Below are positions 11,491 through 23,615 of a DNA stretch of 64,000 nt, in pieces; position 1 is the first letter of the stretch; each line of letters opens with the position of its first letter. The position numbers were made by a program, and so were the translations under genes. This DNA comes from Xiphydria camelus (taxonomy: Eukaryota; Arthropoda; Insecta; Hymenoptera; Xiphydriidae): the NCBI GenBank assembly GCA_963678675.1, contig OY783193.1, positions 21,817,309-21,881,308 on the forward strand. The letters run 5' to 3'. The notes under the pieces are model-generated. The model ran no database searches and had not been told where the DNA came from. It saw only the letters and a program-made list of their open reading frames with translations.

Positions 11491-12375
11491 TTTAGTGGGC
11501 AAAATTGAATAAAGGGCCCGTCATGGTCTTTGGCGTATCTTTATATATACACTTTTTATATATAATATTTTCCGGGATATCATCAGCTTTAGGAAGATCG
11601 TTTACGGCTTATTAACTTATTTTTCCATAATTATATCTTCTGATAATTCAATATATTTTGCAGTATCAATATTTTATCCATTTTTTTTATATTTATCACC
11701 ATTTTCAAGATATTTGCATCAATTCATTGTTTAAATAATTTATTGATTCGCATTCTTTAGTAATACCATCACAATTGAACTTTCGATCCTCTGAGTCTAT
11801 ACATAGTCTCAGAATCTCCGTTTCATTGTATTTCTACCAATTTCGAAGTTACTACATAAGTCCATTGGTAATCAAATTTGCGTTGTTCAATAATCCAATC
11901 ATGATGGAGAATTCGAATCTTATTCGAAATCTTAAGAGCTTCATCCATTCCGTTGTTTTTCCTATCGTTTCAGAGATATCTTCAACAGTTTTAAACAATT
12001 TAATACCATTACGATTGAAAGTTAAAAACCCTTAAATTTTCTTTGTTTTCCTGTATCTTTCATCACCTCAGAATTATTTGCATATATTTTTTGTTTAAAG
12101 AAATTGTAAGTTCACTCTTTTCGCATTAGCGATCTATTAAGGTTAAGACTTTTAGCTTGAACTTTTATAAAGTCCCATTCCAAATCCTAGAATTTTCTGT
12201 TTCGTCGTATCTTTTACCGTTTCCGAGTTATTTGGAAAAGTCTATTGTCTAAACAAATAAGTAAATAATTTGTCGACTCACTGTGGGGGTAATACGATCA
12301 CGACTGAAATTTCGACCCGTCATATATTGCTCCCATATTTCCTTCGATTTATCGTATCTCTAGCCGTTTTCTACA
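11491..12375. other. AT-rich stretch without genes
   Basis: Low-complexity AT-rich DNA. Degenerate repeats of a 'cgatt...cgtttc..gagttat' type suggest old tandem or satellite-like material, but I cannot define a unit. No coding or RNA feature. Confidence 0.35.
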
Positions 12376-12377
12376 TA

Positions 12378-13484
12378 TCGATGGTCTTATGCAATACTGG
12401 CACAACTCAAAAATCCATATTTTTCAGGAACACGGTTTGAGATTTTTTGTATTACATTATTTGCTGTGTTTCATAACGGAATTTAGATATTGTTTGTTTT
12501 TTTACTGAATTATATAACAATATTATTGTTAGTGTCAAATAATAATAGTTGTTCTCTAAAACTATAATATTACAAAAAAAAAGTATATTTTACTTAAACA
12601 TTGTGGAAGTTATGCCACTATTGCATAAAAAAAAGGATTTTTTGCAAAAAAAAACGTTTTATTCATCAAAAATATTACAAAACATAAGAACATTCTTTAA
12701 CTTTAACATAAACATAATAAAAAGAAAAAAATAACTGTTTATCGACTTTAAAAAATTAAAGACTATTATTAAACTGTCCGTAAAATTTAGGAATAACGTT
12801 CTTCTCCACTAATTTCATTAGTGCTTCTATCTTCTTGCTGTCAATACCTAATTGACTTTGATAGAGATTCCTTAAAACTTCCGCACCAACATTAGATGAA
12901 GATCCAATACCTCTGGTGTTTCTCTTTTTTTCATTCATATTAATTTCACCAAACTCGGCTTGGGCAAAGCTATATTTAAATAGTATTTTTTGGGGGGCAT
13001 CTCTAGAAACACGGCGAATTGAAATGTCAGAAATCCTTACGTTCTCATTGTTTGTATCAGTAAACCCTGAAGATAATGCTTTATTAGCTAGGGCTTTAAA
13101 ACCCAAAAATTACTGAAAACTCAATTCGTGCACCTTATAGGGATTTCCTTTTTTCTTTGCTGTTCTCATTAAGGCAATATATTGTTGAGGCGTATAAATG
13201 GGACCACGTTTTAAAGATTTTGAAATTTCTCGCTGTATCAAAGCATGTGCAGTGTCTCCCTCACAAAGACTCCGTGACAACTGAAGTCGTGCCGGTATTC
13301 AATATTACAGGCAGCCGTGTTTCGCGATTTGCACAACGGCATATCGTGCCATCTAGCGATTGGGTTTACAAATAAGAAAGGGCCGTTCTTGCATATTAAA
13401 GCAGAATAAATCTCATACAGGATGCACCAGAAATCCCAAAAAGGCAATTTTTTGAGTTGTGCCAATATTGCATAAGACCATCGA
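12378..13484. mobile_element. TIR DNA transposon remnant, 1.1 kb
   Basis: TCGATGGTCTTATGCAATA at 12378 pairs with the sequence ending at 13484. The repeat continues through 'tggcacaactcaaaaa' (about 37 bp with one mismatch). TA lies outside each end (12376-12377 and 13485-13486). The interior keeps only the C-terminal part of a transposase-like gene on the minus strand, so this is an internally deleted copy. Confidence 0.75.
12763..13290 (-). pseudogene. C-terminal piece of an arthropod TE-type transposase
   Basis: On the minus strand the reading runs GDTAHALIQREISKSLKR, then GPIYTPQQYIALMRTAKKKG, a TAA stop within 'ELSFQ*FLGFKAL', then about 116 codons that include an Asn/Lys-rich segment and end in KFYGQFNNSL. 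The order 'GD.(A/V)H..I.RE...GPIY.P.....(R)TAK...PY.V.EL.F.DF..FKAL' is one I know from uncharacterised multi-copy insect proteins that behave like transposases. I cannot name the superfamily. The in-frame stop and missing N-terminal half make it non-functional. Confidence 0.6.
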
Positions 13485-13486
13485 TA

Positions 13487-14503
13487 TTTGCATAACTTTG
13501 AATGTACCGTATAATAAAAACCTCGTACCTATTACCGACGGCGAGTTGATAATCCGGCCATGGGTTTTATTCATCCGCTGGGAAACCCGATGTTGATTTT
13601 TTTTAAATCTGTTCCTTCATACACTTTTTAAATGGCGCTGCGGTGTGTAACCGTATATTATGCCCTAAAATTCCGTAGATATTCGCATTCGATAACCGTA
13701 CCGTACATACATTTAATATTATATTACGCGCATTATTTTCTATATTGAATGTACTTCACAATATAATGTTTACAAATAAGTGAAAGAGAACAGTAACCGC
13801 TTCCGTTAGTCGACGTGAATAGTTCTTGGTATTTAGGAGACAACAGAAATATGGGATATAAGAATAACCGTTGGGGGAAAACTCATTTTGATAATCCGAT
13901 AAACGAATACCAATAGATATCAGTATGAGTGACTCCCACTATCCGACTACCCCTACCACGGTTCGGATATTTAAGCGATCCTGGGCCTCAAACGGGCACT
14001 CATATCCAAGTTTTCAGATAGGCACCCTGATCTCTGGATAGGTATTTACGCTCTAATCAATTCTTAACTTCACGAAAACGGCATCATGAGTCATTAAGGG
14101 CAAACTTTTGGTAAACAACCTGTGTCTTTATCTCATAGTGTGCGCCCAAAACCTAGGAGTTGATATGAGCAAACCGCTTACCAGCACGGTAGAGTTAGCA
14201 ACTGAATTAAGAGTAAAAATATTAGAGAATCATCACATCATCTACATCAATTTTACATCATCATCTACATCATTTTTATAGTAATAATAGATACAATAAA
14301 AAACAGTGAGTATCATGACACTCTGAGGAAGTGAAACTTATTGGAAACGTAATCGGTAGGGGATATGAGCATGGAAAAACTTTAAAGGAATTATGAAAAC
14401 AGGCGAGGAAATAAAATGCCGAATTGAATATACATTGTCTTACTGGTATATTAAAATATAAATTTATTGCTTGGATTGTTTTGAAACATTTTAATTAAAA
14501 ATA
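13487..14503. other. No recognised gene
   Basis: About 1 kb of mixed-composition DNA without coding similarity or transposon ends. A short phrase 'ttacatcatcatctacatca' repeats at 14230-14275. Confidence 0.4.
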
Positions 14504-14570
14504 TTATTCTTCTTTTTCATTTTCTACTCTATCACCAATCGAGCCTACAGCAATAATCATTGGATTATGG
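14504..14570 (-). pseudogene. 3' end of the interrupted EEP-type ORF (copy A)
   Basis: The minus strand reads NPMIIAVGSIGDRVENEKEE followed by a stop at 14504-14506. The same ending, with an uninterrupted join, is seen in copy B at about 31880-31947. This stub is separated from the rest of its gene (25674-26096) by 11.1 kb of nested transposons that begin at the pogo-type end at 14573. Confidence 0.75.
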
Positions 14571-16613
14571 TACAGTAGAACTCCAATTATCCGAATCAAT
14601 TGAGACCGGACCCCATTCGGATAATCAAAAATTCTGGTAATTGGACTTTTCCCAAAGAAAAAGGGTACATATATGTATTTTAAAGAAAAAGAGCTTATTT
14701 TCGATACTGTATGAATTTTAATTTAAATGAAAAGGCAACACTTTTACATGTTTGATTGAATTGTTGAGTAGCATTAACCGGGCGCTCAGTCCTGTTGGAC
14801 CATTATGCCCGGGCCCCAGCTGGAGCAGTCCTATCAAATGTGACTAGGGAGTATGTCGGCCTCCCTCGCAAGGCGCAGAAGTCCACTCACCCCGATGCCC
14901 CCAATATCGACGTCATAAACAGAGGGGGCCCCCAGGATAATAGTCTTGAGGGCCATCAACCTCTCGCAGTGCGCCAGTACGTGTAGAGGAGTCTCCTCCT
15001 CATTTCCGCACCTGGGGCACAGGGTCTCCATACAGAGGCCCATGTTCCTCAGGCGCTTCCTCGTGAGCCAGTGCCCAGTGACCAGCCTCACGACTAAACG
15101 AAGCTGTGTCCTATCCAGGTTCAACAGCCTCGTGACCAGCTTCCTAGAGGGTCCCCTGAAAAGGGCCCTCGTGTGCCTCATACCTGAAGACCGTGCCCAA
15201 AGGTTGGCGAAGCGGCCCTTAATCCAATTATGAGTCGTCTCTCTCACAGTCCCCATTGAGACACCTATGTCCCGTCCGGCCCCAGGGTTAGGCCGCTAAG
15301 AGCCTAACCGAGCCAGCTCGTTTGCTTTCTCGTTACCACGGATGCCGGTATGGCATCCAGCTTTACCCGATTCTCATAAGAGAGCCGTTCCAACAGATTC
15401 CTGCAGTCCCGGACCAGTCCCGACGTAGCTCTCACTGAAGAGAGCGATCCGAGCACAGCACGGCGATCACTGCAGATATAGACGTGCTTGTTCCTGTAGC
15501 CCTTTTCAGTATGAATCTGATACAGGCCCAGATGGCAAACACCTCCGTCTGGAAAACCGTGACATCGCGGCCCAAGGCGAAAGATAGTTCAACCCTAGGC
15601 CCGGCGCACCAGATTCCCGCCACCGCTCACATCCCCATCTTGGCCCTAATGGCCAGGGTCGGAGTGGTACGCAAAGCACCGGTGATCCCCAGGCACGCGA
15701 GTCTATAGACTCTAAGTAATGTCTTGCGGTTAGTGTCCCTTGCAAGAGAGGGCCACCATACCACTGACGTATAGCAGAGTTGAGGTACCAGGATGGCGGT
15801 GTAGATCCACGCCACCACCTTCGGCCTCAACCCCCATGTACTACTAAACATCCTTCTACAGGCCCAGATGGTGAAAATTGCCTTCTGAGCCTGCTTATTG
15901 ATGTGATTCCCCCAAGAGAGTTCGCTATCCAGAGTCACCCCTAAATAGCGCAATTCCCCAGAGGTCTTCAGCTTTACGCCGGAGATGGAATGGGCCACAA
16001 ATGTGAGGCTCCTCTTACGCGTGAACAGAACCATCTCAGTCTTGCTAGGATTAACCTTCAGCGACTGAGACAGGCACCAGTTCTGCACAAGGACCAGCGC
16101 ACGTTGCATCCGCCACGCTAAGATCCCGTGCTCTTTCCCCTTAACAGAGATATCCAAGTCATCGGCATATCCCTGCACAGTGAAGCCAGCCTCCCTGCGC
16201 CTAACTAGAATCCCGTCCACGACCGGAGTCCACAGGAGTAGAGAAAGTATGCCCCCCTGTGGACAACCCCTGGTAGCCCGGGCCTCCATCTCGGCATCCC
16301 CAAGACTGGCCCAAACCATGCGCGTTTGCAGCATGTTTTGGATACAGCTGATGATAGAATCATCGATGCCGAAACTTCGCGCTGCTTCGTAGATAGTTTC
16401 AAAGGAAGTATTGTCAAAAGCCTTCTCAATGTCCAAAAACACACTCAGAACCGATTCTTTCCTATCGAGAGACCCCTCTATCTCGCGGACGAGACAGTGA
16501 AGTGCCGTCTCTACGGATTTACTGGTCTGGTATGCGTTGAGTCCGCTCTATCGGTCTTTCAAACAGAGCGGTATCCCTGATATACCTATTAACCAGTCTG
16601 TCCAGCGTTTTAA

Positions 16614-16695
16614 CACGTTGGCTGCCACGGTTTCTCACGGCCTAGATATATCAATGGTCTGAGAAGCACACTTGCTTCTCATGGCAGTCAATGTG
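16614..16695. mobile_element. Minimal 82-bp TTAA-flanked MITE in the LINE RT
   Basis: CACGTTGGCTGCCACGG at 16614 pairs, with a few mismatches, with CATGGCAGTCAATGTG ending at 16695. TTAA lies at 16610-16613 and 16696-16699. It interrupts the reverse transcriptase between SFLL and KTLDRLVNR, and removing it with one TTAA puts the two halves back in one frame. The TTAA target places it with piggyBac-type elements. Confidence 0.8.
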
Positions 16696-16922
16696 TTAAG
16701 CAAGAAAGACGTGAGGCTGATAGCCCTAAAAGACTTGGCCCGGTCATAGCAGCTCTTACCCGGTTTGTTTATCAAAACTACTCTGACTTTCCTCCAAGCC
16801 CCCTTAGGGGTATAACCCAAAGCCAGACAGGATCTAAAGATGGTACAGAGGCGTTTTAATAGGTCCTCTCCTCCCTCCTGTAGGAGAGCCGGGAAGATCC
16901 CATCTACCCCAGGGCTCTTATA

Positions 16923-17915
16923 CAGGGTGTAAAAAAGTCCCGGGACGACCGAATATTTTGAAAAATATACGTCGCATAGAAAAACAAAAAACATATATTC
17001 AATAGTTTCAAAAGTTCTATCCAGCCATACCAAATTCGACTCCCCTCCCCCCCACCCCCGCTGAGGGGCGGGGGGTTACTTCAAAATTTTTAATGGAAAC
17101 CCCCAATTTTTATTGCAGATTCGGGTTTTACGTTAAAAAATAAGAAACTTTTGTCTGAAATATTTTTTTTGTATCAGGGGTAGATGGCGCTCCAATCGAT
17201 GGGGGAAACATAAAAATAGAAATCCTAACAATTCGTGGAAAAAAACTTCAAAACGAAAAACAAAAAACACGGGTTCAATATTTTTAAAAGTTCTATCCAG
17301 CCATACCAAACTTGACCCCCTCTTCCCACCCCGCCGGGGTAACTTCAACGTTTTAAATGGAAACCCCCAATTTTTATTGCAGATTCGGATTTTCAAAAAA
17401 ATACTTCAAACAAAAGTTTCGTTTTTTTACGTAAAACCCGAATCTGCAATAAAAATTAGGGGGTTCCATTAAAAATGTTGAAGTTATTCCCCGCCCCCCA
17501 GCGGGGGTGGGGGGAGGGGAGTCGAATTTGATATGGCTGGATAGAACTTTTAAAACTGTTGAATACATGTTTTTTTGTTTTTCGTTTTGAAGTTTTTTCC
17601 ATGAATTTTTAGGTCTTCGTATTTGTATGTTTCCCCCATCAATTGGAGCGCCATCTACCCCTGATACAAAAAAATATTTCAGACAAAAGTTTCTTATTTT
17701 TTAACGTAAAATCCGAATCTGCAATAATAATTGGGGGTTTCGATTAAAAATTTTGAAGTTATACCCCCGCCTCCAGCGGGGGTGGAGGGAGGGGAGTTGA
17801 ATTTGATATGGCTGGGTAGAACTTTTGAAACTCTTGAATACCTGTTTTTTTGTTTTTCTATGCGACGCATACTTTTCAAAATATTCAGCCGTCCCGGGAC
17901 TTTTTTTACACCCTG
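16923..17915. mobile_element. Palindromic mariner-type MITE, 993 bp, TA duplication
   Basis: It begins CAGGGTGTAAAAAAGTCCCG and ends with the inverted copy at 17915, with TA at 16921-16922 and 17916-17917. The element is almost one hairpin: arms of about 480 bp meet near 17405. The phrase 'ttctatccagccatacc' or its complement occurs four times, so each arm is itself a partial duplication. It sits in the LINE reverse transcriptase just before KSPGVDG. No transposase. Confidence 0.85.
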
Positions 17916-18873
17916 TATCTCTCAAAGGAGTTAATGGCCCACTCGATCCTGCTGAATGTGATCACCTTCGTGGCTGTCTTCCAGTCTCTTCCACGAGGGG
18001 CATCCTTTGCGCCGTGGGAACGGAGCCTGGAAAGTGCACCTCCAAGAGAGGTGCGTTAATATATCTTCATGGCACTCCGCACGCCTACCATTTGGAAGTG
18101 TGAGTCCATCAAGACAAATGGGTGTGGTCCCGATATAAAGACCTTGCGCAGTCTGGCTACTAAAGGTAGGGCCACGAGTCAGGCCTCTCTTTTAGAGGAT
18201 CTGACTAGTCTCTTACAGGTCCTCTGCGAAGACCTATGATTTTCCTAGTCCAGATCCCGGTCGGTTTTCACCGCTCTATTCAGCAGCCTGCGGGTACCCC
18301 TGCGGAGTCTATCAAGCTCCTTATTCCACCAGGGCACCCTGGTGTTGTTCTTGCGTTGTTTAGCAGGACACGCAGATTTGTAGGAATGAATGACGGCAAC
18401 TTGTAGACCATCTACCGCGTCGTCAATCATCCCCTCCATCCTCGGGCAACCTTCCCGCAAATCCCAGAGCCACTCACCGAACTCTCCCCTATAGGAGGTC
18501 CACTTTGTGACCCTAGGGTTACGGTAGACCGCCGTTGGACACGAGTCCGCGTCACCCTCGATGTTAAAGATAATCCGACGATGATCAGAGAGCGTTACCT
18601 CTCCGCTCACCCGCTAGTCTTTAATCACTTGGGCCAACTTGCGTGAGCTCAAGGTACTGTCAATCACCTCCTGTCTACAGGTCTCCCTTATTAAGGACCT
18701 CGAGATCTGTCGTCGAGAGGTATTCCAGCAGAGCTGTTCCTCTCTTGTTAATGTCCGAGCTGTCCACAAGCTGGAGCCCCTCATTTTTGCAGTGTCGGAG
18801 GAGGATCCTCAGAGTCGTGCGGGAAGTAGGCCGACCCAACCACCACGTCAGTCACCTTGCCTCCCACCCTTAA

Positions 18874-19171
18874 CCCTTTCGCTCACGGTGTCCACAAATG
18901 TGGACATGTAGATTAATGTATATATAAGGTCATAAATTAGAATTTTTACCGTTTGTTCACAAGAAGTACATTCGTGGACATTGTAACGAACGTATAAGAC
19001 ATATATAGCCCAAAAAATAAAAAATTAAATTTATAAATAAACCAAAAAAAATTAAATTTATGAAAAAAAAATTTTTTTTTATCAGAAAAATTAAAATTTA
19101 AAGCATCGAACAGCTGGAATATACATTATCAATTGTATAGCTGTAAAAATAAAAATTCGTGAGTGAAAGGG
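18874..19171. mobile_element. piggyBac-type MITE, 298 bp, TTAA duplication
   Basis: CCCTTTCGCTCACG at 18874 pairs with CGTGAGTGAAAGGG ending at 19171, except for a short internal mismatch. TTAA flanks at 18870-18873 and 19172-19175. The interior is AT-rich and non-coding. It splits the LINE endonuclease between AVAKIG and the following strand (GSAYFPHDSEDPPP). Confidence 0.85.
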
Positions 19172-22129
19172 TTAACCCGATCTTCGCCACTGCCAGGTCC
19201 CTAGAACAGAACCTTTGGAGTCTCAAGGCACTGTATCTTCTGTTGACGAAGACACAGGCCCTGGGACCCTCTCTTGAGCAAATCAAATTGCCACCCCCCA
19301 GGTGCTGCCCTGCAATTCTGCCCTCTGCTATGATCCAGGGCTCCTGTATCAGAGCTACATCTGTTTGCTCCACTGCTAGTCTTCGGCTAGAAATCGCCGA
19401 GGCCGCTTTGCAGTGCTGCAGATTAATCTGCGAGAAATCAGTCCTTTCCACAGCCATAGGGACTATGGATTAGCCAGTCCTCGCTATCTGGGGAATGAGA
19501 GGGCCCGATCTAGTGAGCCCCCTCCCCCTCCTCCACAAGGGGTAACCGAAACGGTGTCCCTCTGAGATGAGAAAGAAGACCGACCAGCCAGAGTTCCTTT
19601 GAGAGTCTTCTGGACTCCCTTCTGGATCTCCGCCTGGCCAGCTTTCATCACCGCGCGTGCCTTAGGGGGTCTTCCTTTCGGCCTGCGGGCACCTCCCGCC
19701 CTCCCAGGCCGGAGGTCCCCGTGGCAGGACCCCGATCCTCAGCAACGCACGAAGGGCCGGATGTCGAGACAGAGCCGGACCCCTGAACCAAAGCTGGCTC
19801 AAGGACCTTTTGACCCTCCCCGAACCCCCACTCGTGCCCTCCGGTGACGCTTTGGCGGCTGTAGAAGGAGCCTCGCGATCCTTCCGGGCACCGGATTGAG
19901 CCTCTCTAACGAGTACCCGTCCAATACCGAGGTGGGCCACTAGGCCCCTCTCCTTCAGCCGCTTCAGCGACACGGCATCCACGCCTAAAATAAGTTGGAT
20001 AGAGCGCTGCCCAACCGTCCTTTTCCACACCCTCCAAAGTTGGGTGCGGAGACCGGCATTTTGCCTATTTAGCCTCCTCAAGATGATGTCGGTTTCCTCC
20101 GGGATACCCGGAATGACCAGTATCATCTTTCTGAGTCTAGGAAGGTTCTCTCCCTCCAACAGTGTCAGAGAGATGCGCTTCAAAGGTCTCAAGGTTGGGA
20201 CCGTGGTCCTCAACCAGGTTTTTGCCACCTCTGAGGGACAAGTGATCCACAGGAGCCCTTGTTCGAGCCTGTACCCGTCGAAGCACGGGATCTCTGCCCC
20301 CCATGGACACGGAGTCCAGATTCCATCCGAGCGCCAGTCCGATCAAGTCCCCTTGTCGTTGGTCGAAGGCGGCCTCAGGATAGCCGGATGGTGCCATAGC
20401 CACCCTGCTGCCCATTGCAGCCGCCTCCCCATAGGAAGCAAGATTAGGGAAAACCCTGCTTCTCTTGGGTTTATTTTTCACCTCCGGTGGGGTGCCATCC
20501 GACGGCCAAGCCCTTTTTCGGCTCTCGCCGTCGGTCCTCGCCGAAGGTGCGTTTTGTCGCCCGTCGCACTATGGGCGGAAACGCCGAAAATCTGGCCAAG
20601 TCTTTTCTTCAACTTTACGTAAACATATTTTAATGTGTGTATATTACAAGTAAACAGTCCATAGCTCACGAATCTTCATTTTAGAAGTTTATTTGCGCGC
20701 CACATTTGTTTATACACGTCATGAAAAGTTGTACTTTTGGTCGGTGGTCAGTAAGCTTGAGGAGTTCGCCGAGCGTACACAAACTTTGCAGGTCTGGCGT
20801 TGTTGTCTTTTTTATAATTTTTACATGCAGGTAACAGGGATATCAGCCTTAAGGTATGTGCTTGTAATAAACATAAACAGAAAGCTGCAACTTATTTCTT
20901 AAATTACTTTCACCATAATTGAAGTTTATTTCTATATCTGAAAGTAGATTTTAAGATTTAAGTAGCCTTTTAAAAAATTGGCCATGTTTGGCGGGGAAAC
21001 GGTTGTTATGGGTACATTCCCTCTTTATCTGTGATTACCATGCAATATTTTTTTCCTGCAACTAGCTACAATCTTCTGAAAAAATTAGTTTTTTCCAGTT
21101 TCCGACAAACGATAAAAATGCTGAAAATCTGGCCAAAAGTCGAAAAATTAACGGATTGATCTGAATTCGGGTACTCGGAGGTTTTTGGGGTCGCTGATTA
21201 CGAATCTAAAGTCAAAATTTCGAAAAACAATATGGCGGATCCAATATAGCGGAAAGGTTCCTCAAAAATTAATCGAATCTGGATGAAATTGAGTACTCCG
21301 GGGTTTTCGGGGTCGCCGATTACGAATCCAAAGTAAAAATTTCGAAAAACAATATGGCGGAAAGGTTCCTCAAGAATTGATCGAATCTGGGTGAAATTGA
21401 GTAGTCGGGGATTTTCGGGGTCGTTGATTACGAATCCAAAGTCAAAATTTCGAAAAACAATATGGCGGATCCCATATGGCGGAAAGGTTCCTCAAAAATG
21501 AATCTAATCTCGGTGAAATTGAGTACTCTGGGGTTTTCGGGGTCACTGACTACAAATTTATACACTGTACTCTCATTAGGGTTTCCCTATCGGTCATCTA
21601 TTGAATTCGTCATTCTCCCCTTTACAAGACTAATTTAATATTTGTGAGTATAGCAGTAACTATCAGATTAGGTATGCGGAAAACGGTTTATTCCGAATCC
21701 TCCAACAATTAGACCCTCCAGGAAAGGTGCGGGACTGCGAACTCATTAGCAGCCTGGATTCGCCGAAACAGACCGCTTACCTTGTCAATATGACCGATGA
21801 TGATATTAATTTTAAATTAGTGCTTCACTTAGATTGCAATGATATCGAGCGGTATGAACCGATGTGTCGAATTCCGTCCATTGTGCGACGGAACAGTCAT
21901 CCCTTGTTCTAATGACATTCTCTCCTAGCCAATCAGGGCACATCGCGTTAGCTGACGTCATCCCTATCCAGCCAATCAGGGCATACCGCATCAGCCCACG
22001 CTATCCCCACCGTCTTGCAACTGCTGTTATAGATGTAAGATATATAAACCGCAATCAAATGCGTGTTAGCCAGTGCATAGAACGGATAGTACCGCGTGTA
22101 CAGTGAATTCAGTGTGCAATCGCTCTAGC

Positions 22130-23615
22130 AACTACTTGTAAACCAGAAGAACGATTGTTAACTATTTTACATTTGAATGTAGATAAACCAAAAGCAGGAT
22201 TTGGTAGCACAAATGACGGCAATACTGCTCGTAGAGCCTTTAACAATACCAAGCTCTTTTCATATATAACGGATGTTGATAAATCTCTTATAAAAAAATT
22301 TAATATCATCCTCATTTGTTTGTCATGCCAGTACCAACTTGATGCACAAAAATTTGAAGATTTTTGCCATGACACACACTGTCAGATTATATACCGCATG
22401 TCCTATGGCCAACCGCGCAGGTGAGCTGCGACCTGAATTCTTGACTTCGGCAGTATTTATGGTACAGTTAGAGTGGGCTTCAGACGAGTGCACTGCATAA
22501 GAATGAAAAGTGTCGACTGCTCTTCTAATAGCTGTCAATTCGGGAGATCGAAGCGTTTCGTGTAGCCTCAAAATCGTAAAGTTTTGAATTAGTAGTGAAT
22601 AATTTGTAGAAGTGATGAGAAAAATAATCATAAATAATCTTCCGAATTGTGACACCTTAGGTATCGCTCACGCCGCTTCGTAAAACTACTTCCTAGACAC
22701 GCGCGGTGCTGGCGCAGAAATAATTTTTGAAACAAATATGCATGAGGCGTGTAATTCGGTTGGACATCGAAAAAACCCGAATGATTGTTAACTCTCACTT
22801 CTGAACATTACTTACCATTTATTCAAAGATTCACGATTTCGAGCTTAGACTTCGATCTCCCGAATTGATAGCTATCGGGAGATCAGACGTTTCACACTTT
22901 TCGTAAGAACGCAGCGTAAGTGCGAAAAGCGTCGTCTGATTTTCCGATGGCTGTCAATTCGGAAGATTATTTATGATTATTTCTCATCACTTTTACAAAT
23001 TATTCACTACTAATTCAAAACTTTACAATTTTGAGGTTACACGAAACGCTTCGATCTCCCGAATTGACAGCTATTAGAAGCGCACTCGTCTGAAGCCTAC
23101 TCTAACTGTACCATAAATACTGCCGAAGTCAAGAATTCAGGTCGCAGCTCACCTGCGCGGTGGGCCATAGGACATGTGGTATATCAAAATATTCCTGGTA
23201 TCCCATGCCTGCAACCATTCACAAAGTACTGGTACATGGTAGGCAGATACTGGAGACTACCATATTACCTCTGGGATATTTCGGAGAAGAGGGATCTGAA
23301 GCCAGGAATAAAGTTTATAAATTTGATCGGCAGTTCCACGCTAGGAAAACCAGTCGACAAAGTAATCTGGAAGAGGTTTTCCATAGAGCTATGGATACCT
23401 CAGATCCCATAATTTCCACATTAAATTTACAGACAAGAATTAATAAACAACAGAAACTACATCTTCCAGCTGAAGTTATAGCAATGCTTTTAGAAATACA
23501 ACCGCAGACATTACAAAATGAGGAACACACAGAGGAAGGTTACGATGAAGAAATTATGTTAGAAGAAGTAATACCCGATCATTTGGACTTACTAGAATTA
23601 GATATGGAAAATTAA
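22130..23615 (+). pseudogene. Transib transposase (RAG1-core-like), split by a MITE
   Basis: The first part (22150-22391) contains LNVDKPKAGFGSTNDGNTARR and a helical segment ending FCHDT. The second (23182-23615) continues with KYSWYPMPATIHKVLVHG, GEEGSEARNKVYKFDRQFHARK and an acidic tail ending in a stop at 23613-23615. 'HK.L.H....IE......G...EE..E..NK....R..HARK.SR' is the arrangement around the third catalytic residue (Glu) in Transib and vertebrate RAG1. The part with the two catalytic Asp residues is absent upstream. The 786-bp fold-back at 22394-23179 separates the halves; the reading frame is otherwise compatible across it. Confidence 0.8.
22394..23179. mobile_element. Fold-back MITE, 786 bp, TA duplication (copy 1)
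   Basis: The ends CCGCATGTCCTATGGCC and GGCCATAGGACATGTGG are inverted. The arms pair over about 290 bp ('gtgagctgcgacctgaattc', 'gaagcgtttcgtgtaacctc', 'taattcaaaactttac' and complements), with further small hairpins ('cgatctcccgaattga') in the centre. TA lies at 22392-22393 and 23180-23181. It splits the Transib transposase gene. A second copy lies at 32630-33442. Confidence 0.85.

Larger units (their letters stand above)
14834..19457 (-). pseudogene. LINE ORF2: endonuclease, reverse transcriptase, RNase H
   Basis: In order on the minus strand, an APE-type endonuclease starts near 19457 (INLQHCKAA, ALIQEPWI) and ends in LSDHRRIIFN near 18600-18575. The reverse transcriptase has SPGVDGIFPALLQEG (near 16920-16875) and RAKSFRAISLTSFLL (near 16750-16700). 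It continues with FLDIEKAFDN (16440-16410), RGCPQGGILS (near 16260) and the catalytic YADD (near 16165). An RNase H piece (GPRVELSFALGRDVTVFQTEV) lies near 15600-15530, and a C-terminal CPRC...H...HC motif near 15030-14965. It would nick target DNA and reverse-transcribe the element RNA. Three small transposons and several frameshifts (for example around 18750, 18000 and 15700) disable it. Confidence 0.88.
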
